DNA of 24,967 bases, from the IMG/VR virus record IMGVR_UViG_3300020433_000045, positions 1 through 24,967 of that record; one strand, written 5' to 3'. This DNA is from a virus. How positions within the stretch are numbered: the stretch's first letter is position 1; every line of letters begins with the position of its first letter. Below, one piece after another: positions 8,538 through 15,913 of this stretch. Position numbers and translations under genes: made by a program. A model generated the notes under the pieces. The model made no database searches and had not been told where the DNA came from. It was given only the letters and a program-made list of their open reading frames with translations.

Positions 8538-9733
8538 TAGTTTGCATCAAGTTTAGTTAAAAGCATTCCTTCTTGATTATTAGATTTAATAATCACGGTT
8601 CCACCGCCAGTTGTACCACCACTTGTAGTTTGACTGCTATTATTTACTACATTACTTCCACCACCTGTCTGGTTACTATCATCTTGAGAATTATTAACTG
8701 GAACAACAATAGTTTTTTTCCTTCTTCTCTTATTATACGATCTTCCCATTTGTTTTTTCTCTGCCTTTACAGTTTCTAATTTTTTCTGAACTCCTGTAAA
8801 TCGATCTGCAAGACCACCAGACACACTCCTACCAATTTTCGATCCTATAAATCCAGAAGCAATACCACCTGTAAGAATAGCAGCAGCGTAAAGGATACGA
8901 GCACCAGGAATTGGAGCAACAAGTAGAGGGGCAGCTGCTTTTGCTGTAATTGCTGCACCAATTTTAAATCCTTTACCAAATCCAAGAAAACTACCAGTTG
9001 CCTCTGCTGCTCCACCAACAAATGCTTGTTTAGCCGTCTGACCTTCTTGTAATCTATCTACTGTGGTCATAGCAGCATCTGCAACAGCAAGTACACTTCC
9101 TCCTTTTTTAACTATATTTCTTCCAACACCTTTTAATCCTTTGTTCAAGACAATCTTTTTAGGTTTAAAAATTGATGTTTTTACTTTTGGTATTGGTTTT
9201 TTGACTACATTTGGTTTTATTTTTGGTTTTATATTTGTTTTAACTACTTTACCTCTTATCTTTGGTGCTTTGATTTTTCCTTTTGGAACTTTGATTTTAG
9301 TTTTTGGTGCTTTGATTTTTTGGTTTACTACTCTTTTTGGTATATTAATTTTTCTTGGTATCCTTCCACTAAAATCAGTTGCAGTTGAAATTCCTTTTGC
9401 TAATGGATTTTTTTCACTACCCTTTCCTCCTGTACCATCTCCAGAACCACCACTCATCAAACCTGCAGCTGCACCAATACCAAGTGCACCTATTCCAAGT
9501 AATGCTAATAATCCAAGTCCACCACCTTTAGATCCCTTGTCTAAATCTTTTATCTCTTTCTTACTTGGAGATTTTATTCCCTTTAAAGCTGCACTACTTG
9601 ATTCTATCCATCTTAAGAATAATTTGAGTTCTGATTTTTTTCTAAATTTGAGACTAGAAACTACACCAGTAGGTGGAATAGTTTTTACCTTTCTTGATAG
9701 AGCGTATAATGGTGACTTTTTTCCTTTAATCAT
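8537..9733 (-). CDS. Virion structural protein with Lys-Pro repeats (398 aa)
   Basis: From the N-terminus: a basic helical segment, a Gly-rich hydrophobic stretch (LGLLALLGIGALGIGAAAGLM, about 73-93), a Lys/Pro/Ile repeat region (about 130-195, units like KIKAPK, KIKVPK), a second hydrophobic Ala/Gly segment (about 255-300), and a Thr/Gly/Asn-rich C-terminus. The protein is very basic in the middle. It sits between the 477-aa protein and the gp27-like hub. In T4 this part of the tail cluster holds gp28 and gp29, the hub/tape-measure proteins, and hydrophobic Gly-rich segments are common in tape measures. I infer a tail-interior or hub role, but the family is not recognised. Confidence 0.6.
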   Translation of the reverse strand: MIKGKKSPLYALSRKVKTIPPTGVVSSLKFRKKSELKLFLRWIESSSAALKGIKSPSKKEIKDLDKGSKGGGLGLLALLGIGALGIGAAAGLMSGGSGDGTGGKGSEKNPLAKGISTATDFSGRIPRKINIPKRVVNQKIKAPKTKIKVPKGKIKAPKIRGKVVKTNIKPKIKPNVVKKPIPKVKTSIFKPKKIVLNKGLKGVGRNIVKKGGSVLAVADAAMTTVDRLQEGQTAKQAFVGGAAEATGSFLGFGKGFKIGAAITAKAAAPLLVAPIPGARILYAAAILTGGIASGFIGSKIGRSVSGGLADRFTGVQKKLETVKAEKKQMGRSYNKRRRKKTIVVPVNNSQDDSNQTGGGSNVVNNSSQTTSGGTTGGGTVIIKSNNQEGMLLTKLDAN

Positions 9734-9735
9734 AA

Positions 9736-11169
9736 TTATCCATCAACAATATTCATAAGACTTTTTGCAGTTTGATCAGAGATAGTATCAAAGTTTTTGG
9801 AGGGAAAGAATACAATAGAAGGTGATCCTCCTCCAGTTGGAAGTGGATTCGAAGATCCTCCCATGACTTGTGGTTCATTATTAGAACCAGACATTGCTGT
9901 TGGAACATATTCAATTATAGGGTCATCACTTTCTTCCTCAATTGGTTTTTCAATGTTTTCAACTATCTTCGTATTTTTACTAGTATCAGCTTTTACATTC
10001 TCAATATCACCCTCTTTAATACCTTCAACTTTACTATCAGAAACTTCTTTAACTTCTTTTGATTCTTTACCACCCTCTACTTTACTTTGAGAAGATACAC
10101 TTTGATTAGCATCTGATTTAATTTCTTCTCTTGTTTCCTTTCTGAGTTTTCTAGTCTCTGCCTGATACAATCTCAATTCTTTTTCTTTTGCAACTCTTTC
10201 TTTACTTGCAAAAGGTAAAGACTTTATTTCTTCTATTAATTTCTTCTCTCCAGTTTTCCTATCAGCAACTACCTGCTTCTCTGCAGCATCCATATCTTTA
10301 TCCATGGTCTTTTTTGTTTCATTGAGTTTTGATCTTTCTGCTTCTACTTCTTGAAATATTTTTTCTTGTTCTTCAGTTCTACCATGCTTACTATGCCTTA
10401 TCTCTTGCTGAGTTCTATCATTACTGAGACCTTTAGTATTCATTCCAGCATCTTTTAATCTCTGATCTAATTCACTGTGTTTTTTACTAAATTCATCTCC
10501 ACCAGTAATCATATCTCTAATAAAACCAGCTGGATTGTATATCCATTCGGGAACAATTTGTTTAATCAAACCACCAATCAACTTGCTCATAGCATTCCAT
10601 AAGAAACCAACTATTGGTTTAGCATATTTTTCTAAAAATCCAAAAATAGCACCTCTAATCTTTTCATTAGAAAGTAAAGCAATAACACCTCCAGCAGCAA
10701 TCAATCCCAAGACACTCAAGACAAAAGGATTAGTAAGAAGTGATGCAACACTTAAAAGTCCACTTAACATACCAAGACCACCACCTAAAAGACCACCCAA
10801 CAAACCACCTTTCTTCTTACCACCTTTCATTTTTAAACTGTCAGTTATATTTCGAATCTGAATCTTTAATAACTTGGTAGTCTCAAACATATCTACCAAT
10901 GCATTTCTTGTTATCTTTAAATTATTTCGCAATATCTTTGCTGTTTTCTTTGCACCAAAAAAATCTAGATAGTTTTTTACAAACTGGGAACTATCATTCT
11001 CTCTTCTTTCTTTTGCAAGTTGTTTTGTTGGTGGTAGTAATTTTTGAGCAACCTTAATCGGAGTTCCCATCAAAGTAGATCCAAGTTTCTTACCACTAGA
11101 TAACAAACTCTTTGCACCTATTTTGGTTTTATTAAAAAAATTACTTGGTTGCTTTAAAAAGGATTGCAT
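9736..11169 (-). CDS. Putative tape-measure or hub structural protein (477 aa)
   Basis: Residues 1-110 are basic and helical. Residues about 112-170 are a hydrophobic Gly/Leu-rich block (KKKGGLLGGLLGGGLGMLSG then LLTNPFVLSVLGLIAAGGVI) that could span a membrane. Residues about 230-400 are a long, highly charged helical region likely to be a coiled coil (EEQEKIFQEVEAERSKLNE, AEKQVVADRKTGEKKLIEEI). The C-terminal tail is disordered. A hydrophobic block plus a long coiled coil, directly after a gp26/chaperone pair, is what a tape measure gene looks like in many phages. T4 gp29 is 590 aa. The role is inferred from layout, not from a recognised match. Confidence 0.6.
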   Translation of the reverse strand: MQSFLKQPSNFFNKTKIGAKSLLSSGKKLGSTLMGTPIKVAQKLLPPTKQLAKERRENDSSQFVKNYLDFFGAKKTAKILRNNLKITRNALVDMFETTKLLKIQIRNITDSLKMKGGKKKGGLLGGLLGGGLGMLSGLLSVASLLTNPFVLSVLGLIAAGGVIALLSNEKIRGAIFGFLEKYAKPIVGFLWNAMSKLIGGLIKQIVPEWIYNPAGFIRDMITGGDEFSKKHSELDQRLKDAGMNTKGLSNDRTQQEIRHSKHGRTEEQEKIFQEVEAERSKLNETKKTMDKDMDAAEKQVVADRKTGEKKLIEEIKSLPFASKERVAKEKELRLYQAETRKLRKETREEIKSDANQSVSSQSKVEGGKESKEVKEVSDSKVEGIKEGDIENVKADTSKNTKIVENIEKPIEEESDDPIIEYVPTAMSGSNNEPQVMGGSSNPLPTGGGSPSIVFFPSKNFDTISDQTAKSLMNIVDG

Positions 11170-11174
11170 TTGAC

Positions 11175-11348
11175 TTATGAATTTTCTTGTATCCTTGCAT
11201 TTTCTTCTTCAATATATTGATTGAGTAACGCAAGATAGATATCTCTTTCCCAAGGCATCATATTTTCAATTTCAGTTAGTGAGTATTTATGATGTTGCAT
11301 TAAAGAAAAATTAATTTTGAAGTATGACTCAAGATCAATATGAGACAT
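11175..11348 (-). CDS. Tail chaperone-like 57-aa ORF, probable frameshift extension of gp26
   Basis: The ORF starts MSHIDLESYF, with ATG 2 nt after the gp26 stop, and contains LTEIENMMPWERDIYLALL, a motif pattern I associate with the T half of G/GT-type tail assembly chaperones. It has no Shine-Dalgarno at a proper distance from its ATG. It is in the -1 frame relative to gp26 and that frame is open across the gp26 stop, so ribosomes slipping at 11357-11363 would make a gp26 fusion of about 299 aa. Such chaperones hold the tape measure during tail assembly, and the next gene is a tape-measure candidate. In T4, gp51 (hub assembly factor) occupies a comparable functional place; equivalence is not shown. 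Confidence 0.75.
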   Translation of the reverse strand: MSHIDLESYFKINFSLMQHHKYSLTEIENMMPWERDIYLALLNQYIEEENARIQENS

Positions 11349-11378
11349 ACTCAACCGAAAAAAGACGCTAATCCCTCC
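11321..11378 (-). promoter_or_regulatory. Predicted -1 programmed ribosomal frameshift signal at the gp26 3' end
   Basis: On the coding strand, in order: an SD-like GGAGGG at 11378-11373; nine bases; the heptamer T TTT TTC (11363-11357) in the gp26 frame as X XXY YYZ; one Gly codon and the gp26 stop TGA; and a hairpin from 11351 to 11321. The hairpin pairs AGTATG with CATACT and, after one T-T mismatch, CTCA with TGAG around a 9-nt loop. The spacer from heptamer to hairpin is 5 nt. The SD, slippery site, hairpin order matches E. coli dnaX. The -1 frame leads into the 57-aa ORF. Confidence 0.75.
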
Positions 11379-12073
11379 AATACAATTTCACTTTCAACTT
11401 TAGTGTTAGGATTCGTAACTTTTAAAGTATGAGAAAGTTTCGGCATTGTTTCAAAGAAAGTTTCAAGTTCTTTAAATTGTTTTGAATTTAAATCTTGAAG
11501 CCACTCTTTAAGTTCCTTTTTCGTACAATCAGACGCTGCCCATGACTCTTCATCATTGTAGACCATATCAATACATGAAGCAATGATGTCAAAAGATTGG
11601 TCTAATTGATCCACTTCTCCAGAAATTTCAAAATTGTTTGCAATAAACTCATTCATAGAAGGATACTTCATCCTTAATGTTAAGTTTGGATTTAGAACAA
11701 TATCTTTTTTATGTTGATTATTTGTTTGAATTCCAATCTCATCAATATAAACTTTCACAGGAACAGTTGTTTCATTATCATCAGGACAGGTAACAATTAA
11801 ATCAAGTGCCTCTCCAACAGACTTACCTCGAATATTTAAAAATAGATATTCAATATCGAAAGTTGGAAGTTCTTCAATTTTAACTCCTCTGGTACTAATA
11901 CAATCTTTTAGAATTTTTTTCACTGCATTAGTAATACTTTTATTATCTCCACCTTCTAAAGCAAGAATAAGAACTTTCTCTTCTCTTACTAAAAATGGAC
12001 GATATTTAATCTTCTTACCATTTGAAGGTAACTGCAACTCATAAAGTGGAGTTGATATTTTTGGTAAAGGCAT
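11351..12073 (-). CDS. 26: gp26-like baseplate hub / tail assembly protein (240 aa)
   Basis: The N-terminus has the gp26 family signature: PKISTPLYELQLPS, then IKYRPFLVREEKVLILALEG and a later KKILKDCI. T4 gp26 is 208 aa, so the length is similar. The middle contains LPTFDIEYLFLNIRGKSVGE and TCPDDNETTVPVKVYID, which also fit. The C-terminus, LEGLASFFG, lies on a slippery run of T, and the Phe-Phe codons are the predicted frameshift site. In T4 gp26 is a hub protein; in a G/GT-like arrangement it would be the abundant short chaperone form. The gene follows the tube-fold protein with a 35-nt gap containing a CTAAATA element. Confidence 0.85.
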   Translation of the reverse strand: MPLPKISTPLYELQLPSNGKKIKYRPFLVREEKVLILALEGGDNKSITNAVKKILKDCISTRGVKIEELPTFDIEYLFLNIRGKSVGEALDLIVTCPDDNETTVPVKVYIDEIGIQTNNQHKKDIVLNPNLTLRMKYPSMNEFIANNFEISGEVDQLDQSFDIIASCIDMVYNDEESWAASDCTKKELKEWLQDLNSKQFKELETFFETMPKLSHTLKVTNPNTKVESEIVLEGLASFFG

Positions 12074-12098
12074 AATACTTAATACACTTCAGTAACTT

Positions 12099-12105
12099 TA
12101 TTTAG
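12099..12105 (-). promoter_or_regulatory. Candidate T4-type late promoter element CTAAATA
   Basis: CTAAATA lies 25 nt before the gp26 start codon, similar to the spacing of the CTAAATAG ahead of gp4. It differs at one place from the T4 late core TATAAATA. The match is short and could be chance. Confidence 0.4.
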
Positions 12106-12108
12106 TAG

Positions 12109-12840
12109 CTAAAAAATAGTTGGATAATGTCTCGAAGTAAGTTTTTCAATAGTATGTCTTGAGTAACTCCATCCTATAGTTAACTGTGTATAGATGCTAT
12201 TATCATACGTAAGCGGAACTGTTTGAATATCTACTGGGAAACAATCATGGAATCTATAATTCAATAGTGGTAAATTATTAAACTTCTTGTTCTTATCATT
12301 TGGATTTACAACTAGGTTTCTTTCAAATTTTGTAACTGATATATCTCTTTTATAACTATCTGGATATCTAAGTCTATAATATGAAGATCTGTCTCTATAT
12401 TTTCCATACTGACTCTCTCTATCTCCTTCATATTTTCCAGTTGAATCATGAATTGGATTGATAAAGTTCATCCACTCCTCAAACAAACGAATAATATTAT
12501 ATTGGTCATCAATATAAAAAGTCAAACTAAAATTATCATACACACGATATGTTGCAAACTTTTCAATTACACCTTGGCGACTTCCTCTTTCCTCAAGAAT
12601 AAAATTTGTTGAACTTGGAAGAGAAGCTTGAGAACATAAAAGATCATAACTCTCATAACTCGCTCCAAGATTATCAAATATACCGCAACGAGTTAAATGT
12701 CTATGCAAATCTCCATCACTACCTCCTCGGTTCAAATTTAAAGAGACTTTGAACTGACTGGAAATAGCAAGTTTTGTGATGATATTACTGACATCATTCA
12801 TATTGATATATAAAGATTCAGTAGATACTGGAATTGACAT
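12109..12840 (-). CDS. Tail-tube-fold baseplate protein (243 aa)
   Basis: The pattern resembles tail-tube type proteins (gp19, gp54, gp48 group): YDLLCSQASLPSSTNFILEE, then VYDNFSLTFYIDDQYNIIRLFEEWMNFI, followed by a Tyr/Arg-rich segment, and RFHDCFPVDIQTVPLTYDNS near the end. Tube proteins share a 'substrate in, force on a helix, return strand' layout of this kind (a SLP motif, a ...F.EWM..I helix, then a final ...F.D.FP..I....L.Y motif). It is the first gene of the minus-strand tail operon and lies next to gp26 and divergent from gp4. The T4 hub cluster includes gp54 (320 aa), the tube initiator, so gp54 or a tube-related completion protein is a reasonable guess. I am not sure which. Confidence 0.65.
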   Translation of the reverse strand: MSIPVSTESLYINMNDVSNIITKLAISSQFKVSLNLNRGGSDGDLHRHLTRCGIFDNLGASYESYDLLCSQASLPSSTNFILEERGSRQGVIEKFATYRVYDNFSLTFYIDDQYNIIRLFEEWMNFINPIHDSTGKYEGDRESQYGKYRDRSSYYRLRYPDSYKRDISVTKFERNLVVNPNDKNKKFNNLPLLNYRFHDCFPVDIQTVPLTYDNSIYTQLTIGWSYSRHTIEKLTSRHYPTIF

Positions 12841-12848
12841 CTAAATAG
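12841..12848 (+). promoter_or_regulatory. Candidate late promoter element CTAAATAG for the gp4 operon
   Basis: CTAAATAG sits 27 nt before the gp4 start codon in the short divergent intergenic region. It is one of two near-identical elements in this window placed similarly before tail-region operons. No sigma70-type -35/-10 pair is evident here. Confidence 0.4.
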
Positions 12849-12875
12849 TTTTTAAGTTAACCTCATAGTATATGT

Positions 12876-13316
12876 ATGTCATATAGTGGAAAATATTACC
12901 CAAGGCACCCGAACAAATATAAAGGTAATCCTACTAATATAGTATATAGGTCACTTTGGGAAAGAAAATTTATGAACTACTGTGATATCACAGAAAGCAT
13001 AGATGAATGGGCATCAGAGGAGTTTTGGATACCTTATCGTTCTCCTATTGATAATCGAATGCATAGATACTTTCCAGATTTTTTTGTAAAATACAAAGAT
13101 AAAAAAGGAAAGATAAGATGTTTGGTCATTGAGGTCAAACCAAAAAGAGAAACTAAAATGCCTCCACAGAATCCAAAGAGAAGAACAAAATCTTGGGCAT
13201 ATTCAGTTAAGAAATGGGCAGTGAATGATGCTAAATGGAAAGCAGCAAGAAGTTTTTGTGCAGATCGCAAGTATGAATTTAAAATTATGACCGAAGATGA
13301 TTTAGGAATCAAATGA
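12876..13316 (+). CDS. 4: gp4-like head completion protein (146 aa)
   Basis: It matches T4 gp4 (150 aa, also called gp50/65) from the start: MSYSGKYYPRHPNKYKGNP, then NIVYRSLWERKFMNYCD. Residues PDFF (67-70) and IEVKPK (85-90) give a PD...(E)xK arrangement, as in restriction-type nucleases and the TnsA-like fold. E29 in SLWER could complete the site. The protein acts at the end of head assembly, after DNA packaging, before tail joining. A second ATG 4 nt upstream (12872) is out of frame. It is the first gene of the plus-strand island and overlaps the next gene start (ATGAGC). Confidence 0.9.
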   Translation: MSYSGKYYPRHPNKYKGNPTNIVYRSLWERKFMNYCDITESIDEWASEEFWIPYRSPIDNRMHRYFPDFFVKYKDKKGKIRCLVIEVKPKRETKMPPQNPKRRTKSWAYSVKKWAVNDAKWKAARSFCADRKYEFKIMTEDDLGIK

Positions 13317-13789
13317 GCATTGGAGAAAGAATCAGAGAAAAAGCAATGGGTGTTCCTGGCACTGATCCAGATTGGTATGCAAATGAATTGTATACTGAAC
13401 TATCAGAAGTTGGTGAGACTCGTTTTCCAGAGATTGGAGAACTTTGTTTCTTCTCTTATTCTGCTGCATATTCAGAAAAGTATCCATTTTATGATCGAAG
13501 ACCACTTGTATATGTGATGGAATATCAGAGTGATAAGATACTCGGAGCAAACCTCCACTATCTAAATCCAGACTATCGTGATGGAATTGCAAAAGGGTTG
13601 CTAAATAAAACTAGTGCGATACTACCGAAGAAAACATTACATCGATATTTTTTCAGTAATATTGGAGATACTTTTATAATTCCTTCGACTCTTGAAGACT
13701 ATGCAAGTGTTGCACAATTGGTAACTGAAAACTTTGTGAATAAATATGGACAAAAGGTATCACCACAGAAAGCTTGGGATAGTATTTAA
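13313..13789 (+). CDS. Conserved phage virion-associated protein (158 aa), function unknown
   Basis: The ORF starts MSIGERIREKAMGVPG and contains the motif YPFYDRRPLVYVMEY followed by ILGANLHYLNPDYRDG. I know this pattern ('Y.D..PLV....... GLNLHYL.P..R') from a widespread group of proteins beside head and tail completion genes in T4-like marine phages. It overlaps the stop of gp4 by 4 nt and is followed directly by gp48. In T4, gene 2 (DNA end protector, 274 aa) neighbours gene 4, so some related role is possible, but this protein is much shorter and I would not transfer the name. A soluble protein with no membrane segment. Confidence 0.7.
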   Translation: MSIGERIREKAMGVPGTDPDWYANELYTELSEVGETRFPEIGELCFFSYSAAYSEKYPFYDRRPLVYVMEYQSDKILGANLHYLNPDYRDGIAKGLLNKTSAILPKKTLHRYFFSNIGDTFIIPSTLEDYASVAQLVTENFVNKYGQKVSPQKAWDSI

Positions 13790-15181
13790 ATGGCATTCAA
13801 AAAAGTAAAGACTATAAAAGACGGAGTAAGACTGTATTATGACAGTAGTACTGGTGATTATGAAGTTAGAAGTCAAAAATCAAGCTTAAAAAGATATATT
13901 GAAGGAAGAGGTGAACAGGTTTTATATAAAAATGGAGTTTTTCAACCAGGACAAACTGGAAAACTTACGCAAGCACAAACAGATGATATAGTAAATTCAG
14001 TATATGATATCAAAAAGAAAATTGGTGTCACAGCAGTTGCAAATCTTCCAGCAGATTATAAACAAACAGAGGCAGATGCTTTTAAGGCTGCACAAGAATG
14101 GCAAAATTCTAAAACGAATGACACAACAGAAAAAGGTGAAGTATTTAATAATTCTAATATACAAAATGGATCTTCAAATACACTCTTAAAGAGTTTTAAT
14201 GTATTGAAATATCCAATTGATGCGGATTATGGAAATACTCAAGACTACATGGTGATAAAACAATATACTTACAAAGCAGTAAGAGGAGATTTATTCGCTG
14301 GAAAAGGAAGTCCACTTCAAGATTTTGCAAATGGTGTAGTAAGAGACGACCCAAGAAAAGATTATATCAATATGGTTAAACTTCCAATACCAAATACTTT
14401 AACTGATTCAAATAATGTTGCTTGGGGTCAAGATACAATGAATGCGATGAGTGCTGCTATCGCAGGTGCTGTTTCTAAAGTTGTAAATCCAAAAAATATT
14501 GATGCTCTTGTTAATGATTTTGGAGGAACTCTAAAAGAGGGTGTAAGTACAGCAAGAGGAGCACTATCTAAAGAGAATATGGCACAGATGAGAAAAGACC
14601 TTGGACAAGTTTTAAAAGATTCAAATATTCAAAATGCAGCAAGTGCAAACATTGGATCTTCTATTTTAAATATGCTTGGTCAGAATATGAGTGCAGAAAG
14701 TATATTAGCAAGAGGTCAAGGAAAAATCCCAAACAGTAACTTGGAATTATTATTTAATTCTCCTGCTCTTCGAAAATTCCAATTCACTTGGAGAATGAGT
14801 CCTAGAAGTAGAGAAGAGGCAATGGTGGTAAATAAAATAATAAGATCATTTAAACAAGGAATGTCAGCTAAAAAATTAAGTCCTACATCTGGTGGTGCTT
14901 CTTTCTTTTTAGGAACACCAAATATTTTTGATCTTCAATTTAAAACTGGTGGAGATCAATTAATTGATGGTTTATTTAGAGTTAAGACTTCAGCATGCAC
15001 CAACACTGCTGTTTCATATACTGATGGTGCACAATGGTCTGCATATGATGATGGTCAACCAACATCAATTAACTTAACGTTAGCTTTTGAGGAACTAGAA
15101 CCAATATACGATACTGATTACAGTGAAACTCCACTAGGATCTGGATTGCAAAAAGTTTCTGATACTTCAATAGGATACTAA
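13790..15181 (+). CDS. 48: gp48-like baseplate tail-tube cap protein (463 aa)
   Basis: The C-terminal half carries the gp48/gp54 signature: LRKFQFTWRMSPRSREEAMV, NKIIRSFKQGMSAKK, then FFLGTPNIFDLQFKTGG and a late INLTLAFEELEPIYDTDY. T4 gp48 is 364 aa. The extra length here is in an N-terminal region (about 1-120) with a Lys/Asp-rich beta segment and a polar linker. In T4, gp48 binds the hub on the baseplate and starts the tail tube with gp54. The start follows the previous stop with no gap, and the stop overlaps the gp53 start (TAATGG), so the genes are translationally coupled. Confidence 0.85.
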   Translation: MAFKKVKTIKDGVRLYYDSSTGDYEVRSQKSSLKRYIEGRGEQVLYKNGVFQPGQTGKLTQAQTDDIVNSVYDIKKKIGVTAVANLPADYKQTEADAFKAAQEWQNSKTNDTTEKGEVFNNSNIQNGSSNTLLKSFNVLKYPIDADYGNTQDYMVIKQYTYKAVRGDLFAGKGSPLQDFANGVVRDDPRKDYINMVKLPIPNTLTDSNNVAWGQDTMNAMSAAIAGAVSKVVNPKNIDALVNDFGGTLKEGVSTARGALSKENMAQMRKDLGQVLKDSNIQNAASANIGSSILNMLGQNMSAESILARGQGKIPNSNLELLFNSPALRKFQFTWRMSPRSREEAMVVNKIIRSFKQGMSAKKLSPTSGGASFFLGTPNIFDLQFKTGGDQLIDGLFRVKTSACTNTAVSYTDGAQWSAYDDGQPTSINLTLAFEELEPIYDTDYSETPLGSGLQKVSDTSIGY

Positions 15182-15879
15182 TGGCATACTTCGAAGAACT
15201 ACCAGAAATATCTTACATTTCTCGTTTGGCTAATTCAAATAGAAATGAAGATAGAATATTGGTTAAAAATATATTCAAGAGAGCAAAGTTAAGGACTGAT
15301 ATTGAATCAGCAATTACTGCATTTAATTATTATCAAATTGAAGAAGGTGAAAGACCAGATACTCTTGCGAAAAAAATATATGACAATGAAGAATTAGATT
15401 GGGTTATCTTAATTACAAATAATATTACAAATATTCGAGACCAATGGCCATTGAGTAATAACGATTTGAATTCTTATATGTTAGATAAGTATGGTTCTGA
15501 AGAAAACATATCAAAAGTTCATCATTACGAAACAAAAGAAATTAGAGATTCATCAAATCGACTAATTATGAAAGGTGGTTTAGTTGTTGGTGAAGAATTT
15601 AAATTTGAATATAACACTCCAGTGGGTGTTGCTTCAACTGGAAATATTTACAATGCTCCAACAATGATTAAAGAAGAATCTGCAAGAGGTGCAGTAACTA
15701 ACTATGAATATGAAAATAAAAAGAATGATGAAAAGAGAAAAATAAAAATATTAAAAAGAGAATTTGTTCCTGTAATTATAACCGACCTTCGAAATATTAT
15801 GAGGTATGATAAATCAAGTTCACAGTATGTTTCAAGAAAAGTGATAACAACGTATAACCCAAGAAAATCTGGAGTATAA
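15181..15879 (+). CDS. 53: gp53-like baseplate wedge subunit (232 aa)
   Basis: It matches the gp53 family: MAYFEELPEISYISR, VKNIFKRAKLR, then YYQIEEGERPDTLAKKIYDN, LDWVILITNNI and DQWPLSNNDLNSYMLDKYGS. T4 gp53 is 196 aa. The N-terminal 120 residues hold the LysM-like wedge core; the remainder is basic (KNDEKRKIKILKREF). In T4 it is a wedge component that promotes joining of wedges around the hub. It is the last gene of the plus island and is followed 2 nt later by the terminator shared with gp32. Confidence 0.9.
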   Translation: MAYFEELPEISYISRLANSNRNEDRILVKNIFKRAKLRTDIESAITAFNYYQIEEGERPDTLAKKIYDNEELDWVILITNNITNIRDQWPLSNNDLNSYMLDKYGSEENISKVHHYETKEIRDSSNRLIMKGGLVVGEEFKFEYNTPVGVASTGNIYNAPTMIKEESARGAVTNYEYENKKNDEKRKIKILKREFVPVIITDLRNIMRYDKSSSQYVSRKVITTYNPRKSGV

Positions 15880-15881
15880 AA

Positions 15882-15905
15882 AAACCCCTCATAGTTGAGG
15901 GGTTT
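15882..15905. terminator. Bidirectional hairpin terminator between gp53 and gp32
   Basis: AAACCCCTCA pairs with TGAGGGGTTT (10 bp) around a 4-nt loop, flanked by A-rich and T-rich sequence on both sides. It lies between the gp53 stop (plus) and the gp32 stop (minus), so it can end both transcripts. Confidence 0.9.
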
Positions 15906-15913
15906 AAATTTTA

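Noticed and set aside
9063-9758. Plus-strand 231-aa ORF, Phe/Pro-rich
   Set aside because: It is the antisense of the Lys-Pro repeat protein; the composition follows from AAA/CCA codons on the other strand.
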